Source of the DNA: an uncultured Rubellimicrobium sp.
Lineage (GTDB): Bacteria > Pseudomonadota > Alphaproteobacteria > Rhodobacterales > Rhodobacteraceae
Direction: 5' to 3'
DNA: 7,849 nucleotides
Assembly: GCA_902805995.1 (NCBI GenBank)
Contig: CADCUU010000068.1
Span: 1 to 7,849, forward strand
This document shows, in pieces, positions 1 through 6,802 of this stretch (its first letter is position 1; every line of letters begins with the position of its first letter). Under the pieces are notes generated by a model. It was given only the letters and a program-made list of their open reading frames with translations, was not told the DNA's origin and did not search any database. The translations under genes were made by a program, and so were the position numbers.

Positions 1-1055
1 TGCCGACGAAGGCCTTGGCGATGCCCGACAACCTGCCTGAGGAAGCCGTCGCCTTCGGTTACGACCACGAAATCGCCGCGCAGGGCTACATGGGCATGCT
101 GGAACGCCTCCGGGCGGCAGGCGTGCTGACGGTGGATGCCCTGTCGCCGCTCCTCGCGCTACCGGAAGGAGCGATGGCCTTCATCCCGACCGACCACCAC
201 TGGACCTCCGCCGGTGCGCGTGCCGTGGCCGAGGCGACGGCGCTCGCCATCGCCGAGACGCCCGGCTACGCGGACATCCCCAGCACCGGCCACGAAACGG
301 TGGAGCTTGGCGTGCAGGAGGTCTTCTCGCCCATCCGGCGCGAGATCCAGGCGCTTTGCCGCGACACGATCCCGCCCTCGGAAACCCTGGCCTTCGAAAC
401 CACGGTGACCGAGGCCGCCTCCGTGGACGCGGGCAGCATCTTCGCGGCCGAGGCGGGCGGACCCGCCATCGCACTCGTCGGCACCTCCATGTCGCGGACC
501 GAGGCCTTCAACTTCGACGGCTTCCTGGCCGAAGCGACGGGGCTCGACCTCGTGAACTACGCGGTAACGGGGGGCAACCAGTACGGCGCGATGGTGTCCT
601 ACATGATGTCGGACGAATTCCTGGCTGCCCCGCCCAAGTACATCGTCTGGGAGAACCCCTTCTACAACAACCTGGGCGAATTCGGCGAACTGCCGATCCG
701 GGAGCTGATCGCGTCCGCGACCGACCAGTGCACGCCGCTGGAGGCCGAGCGCGTCGACGCCAACACGCTCGCGGCCCGCATCCCGGATGGCGAACTGCCT
801 GCCGACTCCTATGTCCGCGCCGATACGGGCAGCGTCATGGGCCGTGCCATCCAGATCGGCTTCACCAACGCCGAAGGGCTCCGCGTGGAGGCGTCCATCG
901 AGAGGACCCAGCGCCTGGAGCCCAGCCGCCACTTCTACCAGTATATGGAACCCTTCTGGGAACCCGGCATCTCCGAGGTCGAGGTCCGGTTCGACCGGGC
1001 CGTGAGCGACGATGCCGGGCTCGCCATCTGCATGAACAAGGAGACCGAGTCTTGA
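1..1055 (+). CDS. algX: AlgX-like alginate O-acetyltransferase (5' partial)
   Basis: The reading frame is open from the left edge (first whole codon at position 3), so the start lies upstream. A periplasmic SGNH-type O-acetyltransferase with a C-terminal carbohydrate-binding module is expected; AlgX transfers acetyl groups onto mannuronate residues of nascent alginate. Seen directly: a TDHHWT motif with Asp at 192-194 and His at 198-200, and a GTS motif with Ser at 486-488. These match the Asp-x-His and Ser of the AlgX/AlgJ catalytic triad. After the Ser there are 188 residues, close to the roughly 205 of Pseudomonas AlgX and much longer than the roughly 100 of AlgJ, which favours AlgX. Cysteines at 354-356, 729-731 and 1029-1031 are spaced like AlgX disulphide cysteines; the last two would brace the binding module (about 702-1052). 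By comparison with Pseudomonas AlgX about 110 N-terminal residues are missing. The TGA stop overlaps the TTG start of the next gene. Confidence 0.85.
   Translation, partial: PTKALAMPDNLPEEAVAFGYDHEIAAQGYMGMLERLRAAGVLTVDALSPLLALPEGAMAFIPTDHHWTSAGARAVAEATALAIAETPGYADIPSTGHETVELGVQEVFSPIRREIQALCRDTIPPSETLAFETTVTEAASVDAGSIFAAEAGGPAIALVGTSMSRTEAFNFDGFLAEATGLDLVNYAVTGGNQYGAMVSYMMSDEFLAAPPKYIVWENPFYNNLGEFGELPIRELIASATDQCTPLEAERVDANTLAARIPDGELPADSYVRADTGSVMGRAIQIGFTNAEGLRVEASIERTQRLEPSRHFYQYMEPFWEPGISEVEVRFDRAVSDDAGLAICMNKETES
1038..1043 (+). promoter_or_regulatory. Shine-Dalgarno site supporting a TTG start for algF
   Basis: AAGGAG lies inside the end of the algX-like gene, 8 nt before the TTG at 1052. 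It is a near-ideal ribosome binding site. No ATG or GTG in this frame lies between it and the signal peptide, so it fixes the unusual TTG start and the 4-nt TTGA overlap. Confidence 0.75.
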
Positions 1056-1690
1056 CGATCCGCCACGCCATCCGCCTGCTCCCCCTCGCCGGAGCTTCCG
1101 CTCTGTCCCTGATCGCCGGGGCGGCCCTCGCCCAGGACGACGGGCTCTATCCCGCGCCGACCGCGCCGGACGCGGCCTTCCTGCGCGTCTACACGCCCGG
1201 CGAGGAAGCCATCGCCGTCGGCGACCAGACGCTTCAGGCCGGCGAGATCGGCTTCACGCCCTATCTGGAAGTGGCCCCCGGTCCCATCACCGTCAGCATC
1301 GACGGCGAGGAGACCACCGTCGAGGCCAAGGCCAATACGCACTATTCCTATGTCGTCACGGCCGAGGGCGGGGAGTTCCTGACCGACGGCGTGACCGGCT
1401 CTCCGGCGCAGGCGGACCTCGTGTTCTACAACCTGTCCGACATCGCGGCCGTTGACGTCTTCGTGCCCAGCGCGAACGCCGTGGCCATTGAGGGCGTTGC
1501 GCCGAAGGCCACCTCCGCCGTGGCGCTGCGCGCGCCGCTCACGCTCGACCTGCAGTTGCGCAACGGCGAGGAGACGGTGGCCGACGTGGCCGGCGTCGAA
1601 CTCGTCCGCTCCGCGGGCACCACGGTCGTCCTGACCGGAGAGCCGGGCGCCTACGAGGCGCAGGCCGAACTCAACACCTACGCCGAATGA
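1052..1690 (+). CDS. algF: AlgF-like alginate O-acetylation adaptor protein
   Basis: Predicted 212-residue periplasmic protein, close to the roughly 216 of Pseudomonas AlgF. AlgF has no known enzymatic activity; it is required for alginate O-acetylation and is thought to link the acetyltransferases of the complex. The TTG start is chosen because AAGGAG sits 8 nt upstream and the next residues form a textbook signal peptide: positive start (R4, R8), hydrophobic stretch to about residue 25, cleavage after ALA at 27. The mature part begins DDGLYPAP, followed by AAFLRVYTPG, the AlgF-like opening in which a Gly-Leu-Tyr is followed by a Phe-x-Arg strand. The remainder is beta-rich with no cysteines, consistent with the two small beta-sandwich domains of the family; the second begins near ADLVFYNLSD (residues 121-130). 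Its position directly after an AlgX homologue supports the call. It overlaps algX (TTGA), so translation is probably coupled. Confidence 0.85.
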   Translation: MTIRHAIRLLPLAGASALSLIAGAALAQDDGLYPAPTAPDAAFLRVYTPGEEAIAVGDQTLQAGEIGFTPYLEVAPGPITVSIDGEETTVEAKANTHYSYVVTAEGGEFLTDGVTGSPAQADLVFYNLSDIAAVDVFVPSANAVAIEGVAPKATSAVALRAPLTLDLQLRNGEETVADVAGVELVRSAGTTVVLTGEPGAYEAQAELNTYAE

Positions 1691-1691
1691 C

Positions 1692-1698
1692 AAGAAGG
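1692..1698 (+). promoter_or_regulatory. Shine-Dalgarno site selecting the 1708 start of algK
   Basis: AAGAAGG, followed by a second purine patch (AGG at 1700-1702), precedes the ATG at 1708. The in-frame ATG at 1687, which overlaps the algF stop as ATGA, has no such sequence in front of it. The site therefore favours 1708, although reinitiation at 1687 cannot be excluded. Confidence 0.55.
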
Positions 1699-1707
1699 CA
1701 GGCCGAC

Positions 1708-4461
1708 ATGACTCCGCTCCGATCCTCCCTCACCGCCTGGCTCCGCGCAGCGGCGACGGTGACATGCGGCCTGCTGTTCACCACGGCCATGGCCGAGCCC
1801 GTCCCCCTCGACGTGCCGTTCCTGCCTCTGGAGGTGGAACTTGGCGAGGTCTGCGTGCCCCGCCCGCCCGTACACGACGTGCTCGCCCGGTGGGGCGCCT
1901 GGGACGGGGCCGTGCTCGATGGCCGCGCGACCGAGCTGATCCGGCGCGATCTCCGCATCCTGCGGGAAACCGACGCCGTCGCGTGGTTCGACACAATCGA
2001 GAAGGCCCTCACGCTCCTGCGGCAAACCGACCAGGGCTACATCGAGCGTGAATGGCTCATCGACCGGATCGACCTCGCCCTTGCGGCGGGCCGTCCCGAG
2101 ATCCTGGACGAGGAGCGGCTCGTGGAGCGGCTCCTCGCCTCCGGCATCGAGACCTCGCCCGGCGCGCAGCACTTTGCCTCGGGCCTCCTGCGCGAAGGCG
2201 TGGGCATCCCGCAGGACGAGGCGCGGGCGCAGCAGCTCCTCGTCTCGGCCGCCTATGGCGGTCACAGCGAGGCCCTGCTGGAGCTTGCGGGCATCACCTC
2301 CGACGGGACAAAGGTCGAGGGCTGGGACATCGATCCGACCCTCGCGGTGACGCTGGCCTTCGGCGGCCTCGTGGGGGACGTGGACGAGCTAATCTGTGAC
2401 CGCATCAACCGCATCGCTTCGGCCTACCGCCTGGGCGAGGTCGTCAAGCAGGACGTGCCCCTGGCCGAGCAGTGGTACCGGCTCGCGTCGGATCTGGGCG
2501 ACTACAACGCCGCCTGGCAGGTCGCGCAGATGCACATGCGCGCCGAGGGGATCGAGAAGGACAACGGCATCCTCCTCGCGCATCTGGAGCAGGCCGCGCA
2601 GGGCGGGCTGCCCTACGCGCAGGCGGAACTGGGCCGCGTCTACGAGATCGGGGCGCTGACCGAACGCAACCTCGACCGCGCCCGCGACCTTTACGCCGCC
2701 GCCGCCGAGACGGGGCACTACGAGGGCCTTCTGCGGCTTGCCGCCCTGATCGAAGGTCTGGACGCGCCGACCGAGGCCGACCTCCAGCGCCGCCGCGAGC
2801 TTCTGGAAAGCATCGCCGCCATGCCCGAGCCCCCCGCCTGGGGTCTCGTGAAGCTCGGCGACCTCATGATCGAGGAGCAGGGCCGCTGGGCGGGGGAGGC
2901 TGCGGCCACCTCCTTCTACGAACGCGCCCTTGATGTCGAGCCCGACGACCTGGCAGCGACCTCGCGCCTCGCCAACCTCGATTTCCGCTATGCCCAGACC
3001 TACCAGGAGTTCCTGACCCTCACCACGGTCCTCCAGGAAACCGTGCTCGCCAATGGCAGCGCGTCCAGCATGGACGACCTCGTGGAGGCGCTCACCTGCC
3101 GCAGCCCGGCGGCCCCTCATGCCGAGCATGCCAACTACTGGCGCAAGATGCGCGATGCCGCCGGGAACGCCGCCGTCGTGCCGACGGCGGAGGACGATCC
3201 GGCGGAGATCGTCGCCCGTGCGCAGTCCCAGGCCCTCGTGGGCCGGTCGAGCGCCTATGCCGTGCTCCTCGATTACGCCGACGAGGCGGGCTTGTCCCCC
3301 GATCCCGAGCGGCTGGCCCGGCTTTCCGCCGCCGCGGCCTCCGGCCCCCTGACCGAGGTGGCCCGTCGCGCCATGTCCCAGGCGATGTCGCCCGAGGCTG
3401 TCGAGCAGGCGGTCGCGCTCCTTCGCCAAGCCGTCGAGGCCAACGAGGCGGGCTCGCGCGAGGCGCTGTTGCAGGCTCTCCTCGATGACGGCGTGACCGA
3501 GGACGAGGGGGCCGAGATCCGCGCCCTCGCCGAGCCCCTGGCCACCGAAGGCTTCGGCATCGGGCTGGAGGCGCTGGCGGCTCTGGAAGGCAACGATCCT
3601 GCCGCGCGCGAACAGATCTGGACGGAGCACCGCGACATCATCGAGGCCAACGGCGACGCCGCGGCGCTCGTCTTCGCGCTGCCCTACCTGCCCGATGACG
3701 CCGCGCGCGACGACTACATGGGCCGCGTGCGGGCGGTGATCCCCTGCGACGCCCGCTCCGCCCTCGCGATGGCCGAGCAGCTTCATGCAATTGGGCGCCA
3801 GGACGATGTGGAGCGCTGGCTGGAGATCGCCCAGGTCGCCGGAACGGATGTCGGCTGGCAGCTGGTCGCCGTGGCCGACGCCTACCGCGAACTGAGCGCC
3901 CGCCCGGATGCGATGGAGATCGCCGTGAACCTCCTCACCGCCGAGCGGGAGCGGGGCAACCGTGTGGCCCTGCTGCGCCTCGCTTCCATCGCGCAGGAAC
4001 AGCCGGAGACGCTGAACCTGCCGCCCGACCAGATGGCCGCGCTCTTTGTGGAGCTGATCGGGGCATCCGATGTCGCCGACGTGCCCAACGTTCTGCGCCG
4101 CGTCCGCCGCGCCGGTCCCGAGGTTCAGCAGATCGTCCAGGCGCAGGTCGATATCCGCGCCCTCTATGAGCAGGCCGCCGAGGCAGGCAGCTCTGCGGGC
4201 CAGCTCGAACTCGCCAAGATCGTCCAGTCCGAGGCCCAGGGGCAGGAGGACCTTGCCGAATACGCCAGCCTCCTGACCTCCGCCGCCGAGCAGGGCGAGC
4301 CCGAGGCGATGTACCTCCTCTCCAGCGCCTATTCCTTCGGCCTGGGGGTGGAGCCCTCGCTAGACACCTCGCGCGACTGGCTCTTCCGCGCCGCCGAGGC
4401 AGGATACGAAGAGGCCGTCGACACCGTGCGGCTGCTGCAAACCCAAGGAATCTCTCAATGA
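1708..4461 (+). CDS. algK: AlgK-like Sel1/TPR periplasmic scaffold, double length
   Basis: Predicted 917 residues from ATG 1708 (924 if ATG 1687 is used). AlgK is the TPR-like protein that ties the alginate periplasmic complex to the outer-membrane porin AlgE; Pseudomonas AlgK is a lipoprotein of about 475 residues. Seen here: a signal peptide with a hydrophobic stretch ending AMA (cleavage after residue 29). The only Cys in it (C20, preceded by TVT) is not a convincing lipobox, so a soluble or differently anchored protein is likely. Sel1-type helical repeats are clear at residues about 153-195, 234-300, 300-345 and 816-905, with patterns such as AEQWYRLASDLGDYNAAW, YAQAELGRVYEIG and AMYLLSSAYSFGLG. 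The middle (about 380-815) is Ala/Glu/Leu-rich and looks like degenerate helical repeats. Cysteines at 49, 230, 464 and 680 could pair. AlgK is the best guess from repeats, export and neighbours; a generic Sel1 scaffold is the alternative. The stop overlaps the next start as ATGA. Confidence 0.72.
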   Translation: MTPLRSSLTAWLRAAATVTCGLLFTTAMAEPVPLDVPFLPLEVELGEVCVPRPPVHDVLARWGAWDGAVLDGRATELIRRDLRILRETDAVAWFDTIEKALTLLRQTDQGYIEREWLIDRIDLALAAGRPEILDEERLVERLLASGIETSPGAQHFASGLLREGVGIPQDEARAQQLLVSAAYGGHSEALLELAGITSDGTKVEGWDIDPTLAVTLAFGGLVGDVDELICDRINRIASAYRLGEVVKQDVPLAEQWYRLASDLGDYNAAWQVAQMHMRAEGIEKDNGILLAHLEQAAQGGLPYAQAELGRVYEIGALTERNLDRARDLYAAAAETGHYEGLLRLAALIEGLDAPTEADLQRRRELLESIAAMPEPPAWGLVKLGDLMIEEQGRWAGEAAATSFYERALDVEPDDLAATSRLANLDFRYAQTYQEFLTLTTVLQETVLANGSASSMDDLVEALTCRSPAAPHAEHANYWRKMRDAAGNAAVVPTAEDDPAEIVARAQSQALVGRSSAYAVLLDYADEAGLSPDPERLARLSAAAASGPLTEVARRAMSQAMSPEAVEQAVALLRQAVEANEAGSREALLQALLDDGVTEDEGAEIRALAEPLATEGFGIGLEALAALEGNDPAAREQIWTEHRDIIEANGDAAALVFALPYLPDDAARDDYMGRVRAVIPCDARSALAMAEQLHAIGRQDDVERWLEIAQVAGTDVGWQLVAVADAYRELSARPDAMEIAVNLLTAERERGNRVALLRLASIAQEQPETLNLPPDQMAALFVELIGASDVADVPNVLRRVRRAGPEVQQIVQAQVDIRALYEQAAEAGSSAGQLELAKIVQSEAQGQEDLAEYASLLTSAAEQGEPEAMYLLSSAYSFGLGVEPSLDTSRDWLFRAAEAGYEEAVDTVRLLQTQGISQ

Positions 4462-5531
4462 CCCCAGCCATGACCTCGACGGCCGCCCTGGCGGCCGCCC
4501 TGTGCCTGCTGGCGACGATCCCCGCCCAAGCCCAGGACCAGTTCGTCGCGGAGCCCGCCGAGGCCCCCGCCCCGGAGGAGAACGAGACCTGCGTCCAAGC
4601 GCCGGAGCCGGTGATCGGCCTCGACTACGGAAGCCGCTACACGGCCGAGAGCGAGGACCGCTCCGACCTCGACGAGGCGTCGAACGCCGAGGTGGAGGAG
4701 GCCTTGGGCCCGGTCGACGACTTCATCGAGGCGCTGGCCCGCGGGGCCAACCGCGCGCAGGAGGGCGGGGAGGACGCCGTCGAGGCGGCAAGCTGCGTCG
4801 TCGATGCGATCCACGTCTGGGCCGAGGCCGACGCGCTGAGCGACCTCACGACCATGAACGCGCAGATCTCCTCTCCGTCGCGGCTTGCAGGGATCGCGAT
4901 GGCCTATGCCCTTGCCAAGCTGCATGCCGAAGCCGATCCCGCCCGGGAGGCGGCCGTCGAAGGCTGGCTGGAGGAGCGGATGCTGGCCAGCATGGAGTAT
5001 TTCGACAGCGAGGACGCCCCGACCAACGCGAGCCGCAACAACCTGCGCGCCTGGGCGGGCTTTGCCGCCGCCGCCGTGGCCGAGGCGACGGGTGACGAGG
5101 AGATTGCCGCCTGGGGTGCCGAAACGGTAGAGCTGGTGGCCTGCCAGGCCGACGAGGACGGTGCGCTCCCGCTCGAGATGGCCCGGGGGCCCCGCGCCCT
5201 CCAGTACCAGCTTCACGCCGTGGCGCCGCTCGTCGTGTCCGCCGCGATGCTGTCCGAGGGCGGCACGGACCTGTTCGAGGTCTGCGACGGCGCGATGCAC
5301 CGGATCGTGGCCTTCGTCCCCGCGGCTTTCGGGAACCCGGACCTCGTGAACGAGAAGGCGGGCGAGCCGCAGACCTATTTCGAAGGCGATGACGAGCTGG
5401 AAGGCTTCGAGCTCGCCTGGGCCGACGCCTATCTGTCGCGCTTCGACGACCCCGGCCTCGCTGGCTTCGTCGAGGAGTTCCGCCCCCTCGCAAACTCCAA
5501 GCTCGGCGGGAACCAAACGCTCCTGTGGTGA
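4458..5531 (+). CDS. algL: AlgL-like PL5 alginate lyase homologue with altered catalytic residues
   Basis: Predicted 357 residues, near the roughly 367 of Pseudomonas AlgL. AlgL sits in the periplasm and cleaves stray alginate by beta-elimination. AAGGA at 4445-4449 is 8 nt before ATG 4458, which overlaps the algK stop (ATGA). The signal peptide is cleaved after AQA (residue 25). PL5 landmarks are visible in order: YGSRY at residues 57-61; a Cys-x-x-DAIHVWAEADAL segment near 113-127; NNLRAWAG at 194-201; LPLEMARGPRALQY at 237-250 with a following APLV; and EKAGEPQT near 299-306. In characterised PL5 enzymes the third segment reads NNH and the fourth reads R-x6-Y. Here the His is Leu196 and the Tyr position (7 after R246) is His253; the Arg is kept. 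The Lys expected in the first landmark appears to be Arg60. The mature protein is very acidic. Family membership is well supported; lyase activity is doubtful. It is the last gene of the operon. Confidence 0.8.
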   Translation: MTPAMTSTAALAAALCLLATIPAQAQDQFVAEPAEAPAPEENETCVQAPEPVIGLDYGSRYTAESEDRSDLDEASNAEVEEALGPVDDFIEALARGANRAQEGGEDAVEAASCVVDAIHVWAEADALSDLTTMNAQISSPSRLAGIAMAYALAKLHAEADPAREAAVEGWLEERMLASMEYFDSEDAPTNASRNNLRAWAGFAAAAVAEATGDEEIAAWGAETVELVACQADEDGALPLEMARGPRALQYQLHAVAPLVVSAAMLSEGGTDLFEVCDGAMHRIVAFVPAAFGNPDLVNEKAGEPQTYFEGDDELEGFELAWADAYLSRFDDPGLAGFVEEFRPLANSKLGGNQTLLW

Positions 5532-5537
5532 GGGCGC

Positions 5538-5617
5538 TGGCCTGACGGAGTGGGGCAGGGCGCCCGCTAAAAGCGCCGTCCTGCCCCAAGGCGGAAACGC
5601 CCGAGCATCTCAGGCCA
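5538..5617. other. Nested inverted repeats (possible structured 3' UTR or terminator)
   Basis: TGGCCTGA at 5538-5545 is perfectly complementary to TCAGGCCA at 5610-5617. Between them lie a strong hairpin (5552-5563 with 5573-5587: GGGGCAG plus GGCGC against GCGCC and CTGCCCC, with a 3-nt bulge and a loop containing CTAAAA) and a small GGCG-GAAA-CGCC hairpin with a GNRA-type tetraloop (5590-5601). The whole could fold as a three-way junction immediately after the algL stop. The strong hairpin has no T-run after it. An 8-bp outer match is near chance level in DNA this GC-rich, so only the 5552-5587 hairpin is convincing. It may slow polymerase or protect the operon's mRNA end. Confidence 0.35.
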
Positions 5618-5633
5618 CCTGTAGTCGAACACT

Positions 5634-5662
5634 CCCGGCGGCCGGATCACCCGGCCGCCGGG
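5634..5662. terminator. Perfect 12-bp hairpin between convergent genes, probable bidirectional terminator
   Basis: CCCGGCGGCCGG (5634-5645), a 5-nt loop (ATCAC) and CCGGCCGCCGGG (5651-5662) form a perfect 12-bp, entirely G/C stem. It lies between the stops of the operon (5531, +) and the polysaccharide lyase gene (5677, -), 14 nt past the latter's stop on its strand. On the + strand it is followed by GTCGTTTC, a weak T-run; on the - strand there is no T-run. Position and symmetry suggest termination from both directions, as often seen in GC-rich bacteria. Confidence 0.65.
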
Positions 5663-5676
5663 GTCGTTTCATCGGC

Positions 5677-6543
5677 TCACTGCACGCCCAGATTGGCGCG
5701 ATCGAAGACGTAGCGCTGCTCCAGCTCCTCGATGCTGCCGGCGCGGATCACGTCGTCAAGCCACAGTGTCGAGGCGCTGGAATGCGCGCCCAAGCCGTTC
5801 TGCCTCAGGATCGAGAACCGCTCCGACACCGTGTCGCCGCCCTCGGCCGCCAAGGTCGGGCCGCGGAAGTCGTAGACGAGGTTGTTGTTGTGGAGCACGC
5901 GGAACAGGCCGTCCGCGCCCTTGGACCAGTTCGCGAGCACAACGAATTCGTGCCAGCGGTCGAAGGCCCCGCCCCGCAGCGCCACGTCCTCGGGCTCGGC
6001 GGTGTTGTAGCTGCCGTTGGTGCAGCGGTTGCGGATGTACAGGTTCTCCTGCGACGCGTTGTACTGGACGGCGAAGCAGGCGCCCGCGTTCTGCTGGAAC
6101 CACTGCACGAGGCCGATGGCCGGCGCGCTGGAGCTGAGGTTTCGGAAATCCCCGCCCAGCATCACGCTGAAGGCGCTGAGCGAAAGGCCCGAGGCCGGCT
6201 GACCGCTCCCGATCTCGATGCGCTCGTTGCCCGAGGCGCAGTCGTCGGGCTGACCGCCGCCGATCCGCGCGCTGCAATCGCCCGGCTGGATCTGCATGCG
6301 GATGGAGGTCTGGCCCGAGCGGATGCGCGCGGGGTCCGTCTCCACCGCGACCCGGCCCGGGGCGAGCGACGCCTGCTGCGTATGCTGGGGCGCGAGGCCG
6401 GACAGGTTCTCCGCCACAAGGCCGCTCTGGAAGTTGAGGCCCCCGGCCTGGCCTATCGTCTCGGCGGGCACCGTTGCCTGTGCCCAGGCGCCTTGCGCCA
6501 CAAGCGCCAGGCCGGCAGCAAGTCGAAGAGTCCGTCTCATCAT
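5677..6543 (-). CDS. Secreted heparin-lyase-like polysaccharide lyase (Pfam PF14099-type)
   Basis: Predicted 288 residues, exported: MMRRTLRL start, hydrophobic core, cleavage after AWA (residue 21). The mature part resembles the heparin-lyase-I-like family with a concanavalin-type jelly roll. Visible landmarks: R-x-GQTSIRMQIQPGDC (75-90), a DC at 101-102 followed by NERIEI (106-111), a strand with FSVMLGGDF (125-133), VQWFQQ (146-151), FDRWHEFVVLANWS (194-207), and LFRVLHNNNLVYDFRGP (213-229). The pattern GDC...R-x-E, then QW, then W-H plus a W-S strand is typical of that family. Cysteines C90/C102 and C156/C174 may form disulphides. The substrate cannot be read from sequence; proximity to the alginate-type operon suggests an acidic polysaccharide, perhaps the operon's own product. 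ATG at 6541-6543 or the adjacent ATG at 6538-6540 may start translation; no strong ribosome binding site is seen. It is convergent with the operon and divergent from the next gene. Confidence 0.7.
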   Translation of the reverse strand: MMRRTLRLAAGLALVAQGAWAQATVPAETIGQAGGLNFQSGLVAENLSGLAPQHTQQASLAPGRVAVETDPARIRSGQTSIRMQIQPGDCSARIGGGQPDDCASGNERIEIGSGQPASGLSLSAFSVMLGGDFRNLSSSAPAIGLVQWFQQNAGACFAVQYNASQENLYIRNRCTNGSYNTAEPEDVALRGGAFDRWHEFVVLANWSKGADGLFRVLHNNNLVYDFRGPTLAAEGGDTVSERFSILRQNGLGAHSSASTLWLDDVIRAGSIEELEQRYVFDRANLGVQ

Positions 6544-6802
6544 GGTCTGACCGTTCTCGATTTGTGTGGCTCGGGGCCGCCCCGGACGGGCCGGCTTCCC
6601 CGCTTTGATCTAGGCCGAACCCCTTGTCCGGAAAGGCTGAAGTGCCCCCACAGGGCGGAGATGGGACCCCGGGCAGCGTCGCGGGCCCCTGGGTCGCCTA
6701 TGATCCGGGCACCGCGCCCCCTTCAGCCTGTGACGGGTTTCCGCTAGGTGCCACGCCGGAGCCCTGATCCTCCGGGCCGCGCCCGAGCGAAAAGGAAGTG
6801 CC
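6544..6802. other. Divergent intergenic region with inverted repeats and a weak promoter candidate
   Basis: This 259-nt gap separates two divergently transcribed genes and should hold both promoters. No convincing ORF is present. A 9-bp perfect inverted repeat, AGGCTGAAG (6634-6642) with CTTCAGCCT (6721-6729), encloses three smaller hairpins (6644-6656, 6665-6695 with one mismatch, 6707-6719). TATGAT at 6699-6704 resembles a sigma-70 -10 box for the + strand gene, but no -35 box is recognisable at the right spacing. CGGGG/CCCCG near 6573-6585 forms another small hairpin. At this GC content a 9-bp match over this distance is close to chance. Confidence 0.3.

Noticed and set aside
1..1055. AlgJ rather than AlgX identity for the first gene
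   Set aside because: The distance from the catalytic Ser to the C-terminus (188 residues) and the paired cysteines in that tail fit AlgX with its binding module; AlgJ has a much shorter tail.
1708..1794. Lipoprotein signal in the AlgK-like protein at Cys20
   Set aside because: The residues before it (TVT) do not fit a lipobox, the hydrophobic stretch before it is too short, and a good signal peptidase I site (AMA) follows.
2389..3786. Long antisense ORF of 465 codons opposite the AlgK-like gene
   Set aside because: It is rich in Gly, Arg, His and Val, has no recognisable motif, and mirrors the codon bias of the + strand gene, which has a signal peptide and Sel1 repeats. It is a shadow frame of GC-rich DNA.
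4455..5516. Antisense ORF of 353 codons opposite the AlgL-like gene
   Set aside because: It covers nearly the same span as a gene with clear PL5 motifs, and its translation is low-complexity Arg/Gly/Val-rich without domains.
5590..5617. Resemblance to the 3' part of a glycine riboswitch (GGAAAC ... TCTCAGGC)
   Set aside because: The matching 5' GGGAGAG-type strand and the conserved GCCGAAGG core are absent, and the site follows a stop codon with no downstream gene on that strand.
5389..6747. Plus-strand ORF of 452 codons running across algL, the intergenic region and the lyase gene
   Set aside because: It crosses two supported genes and a strong hairpin, lacks a ribosome binding site, and its translation has shadow-like composition.
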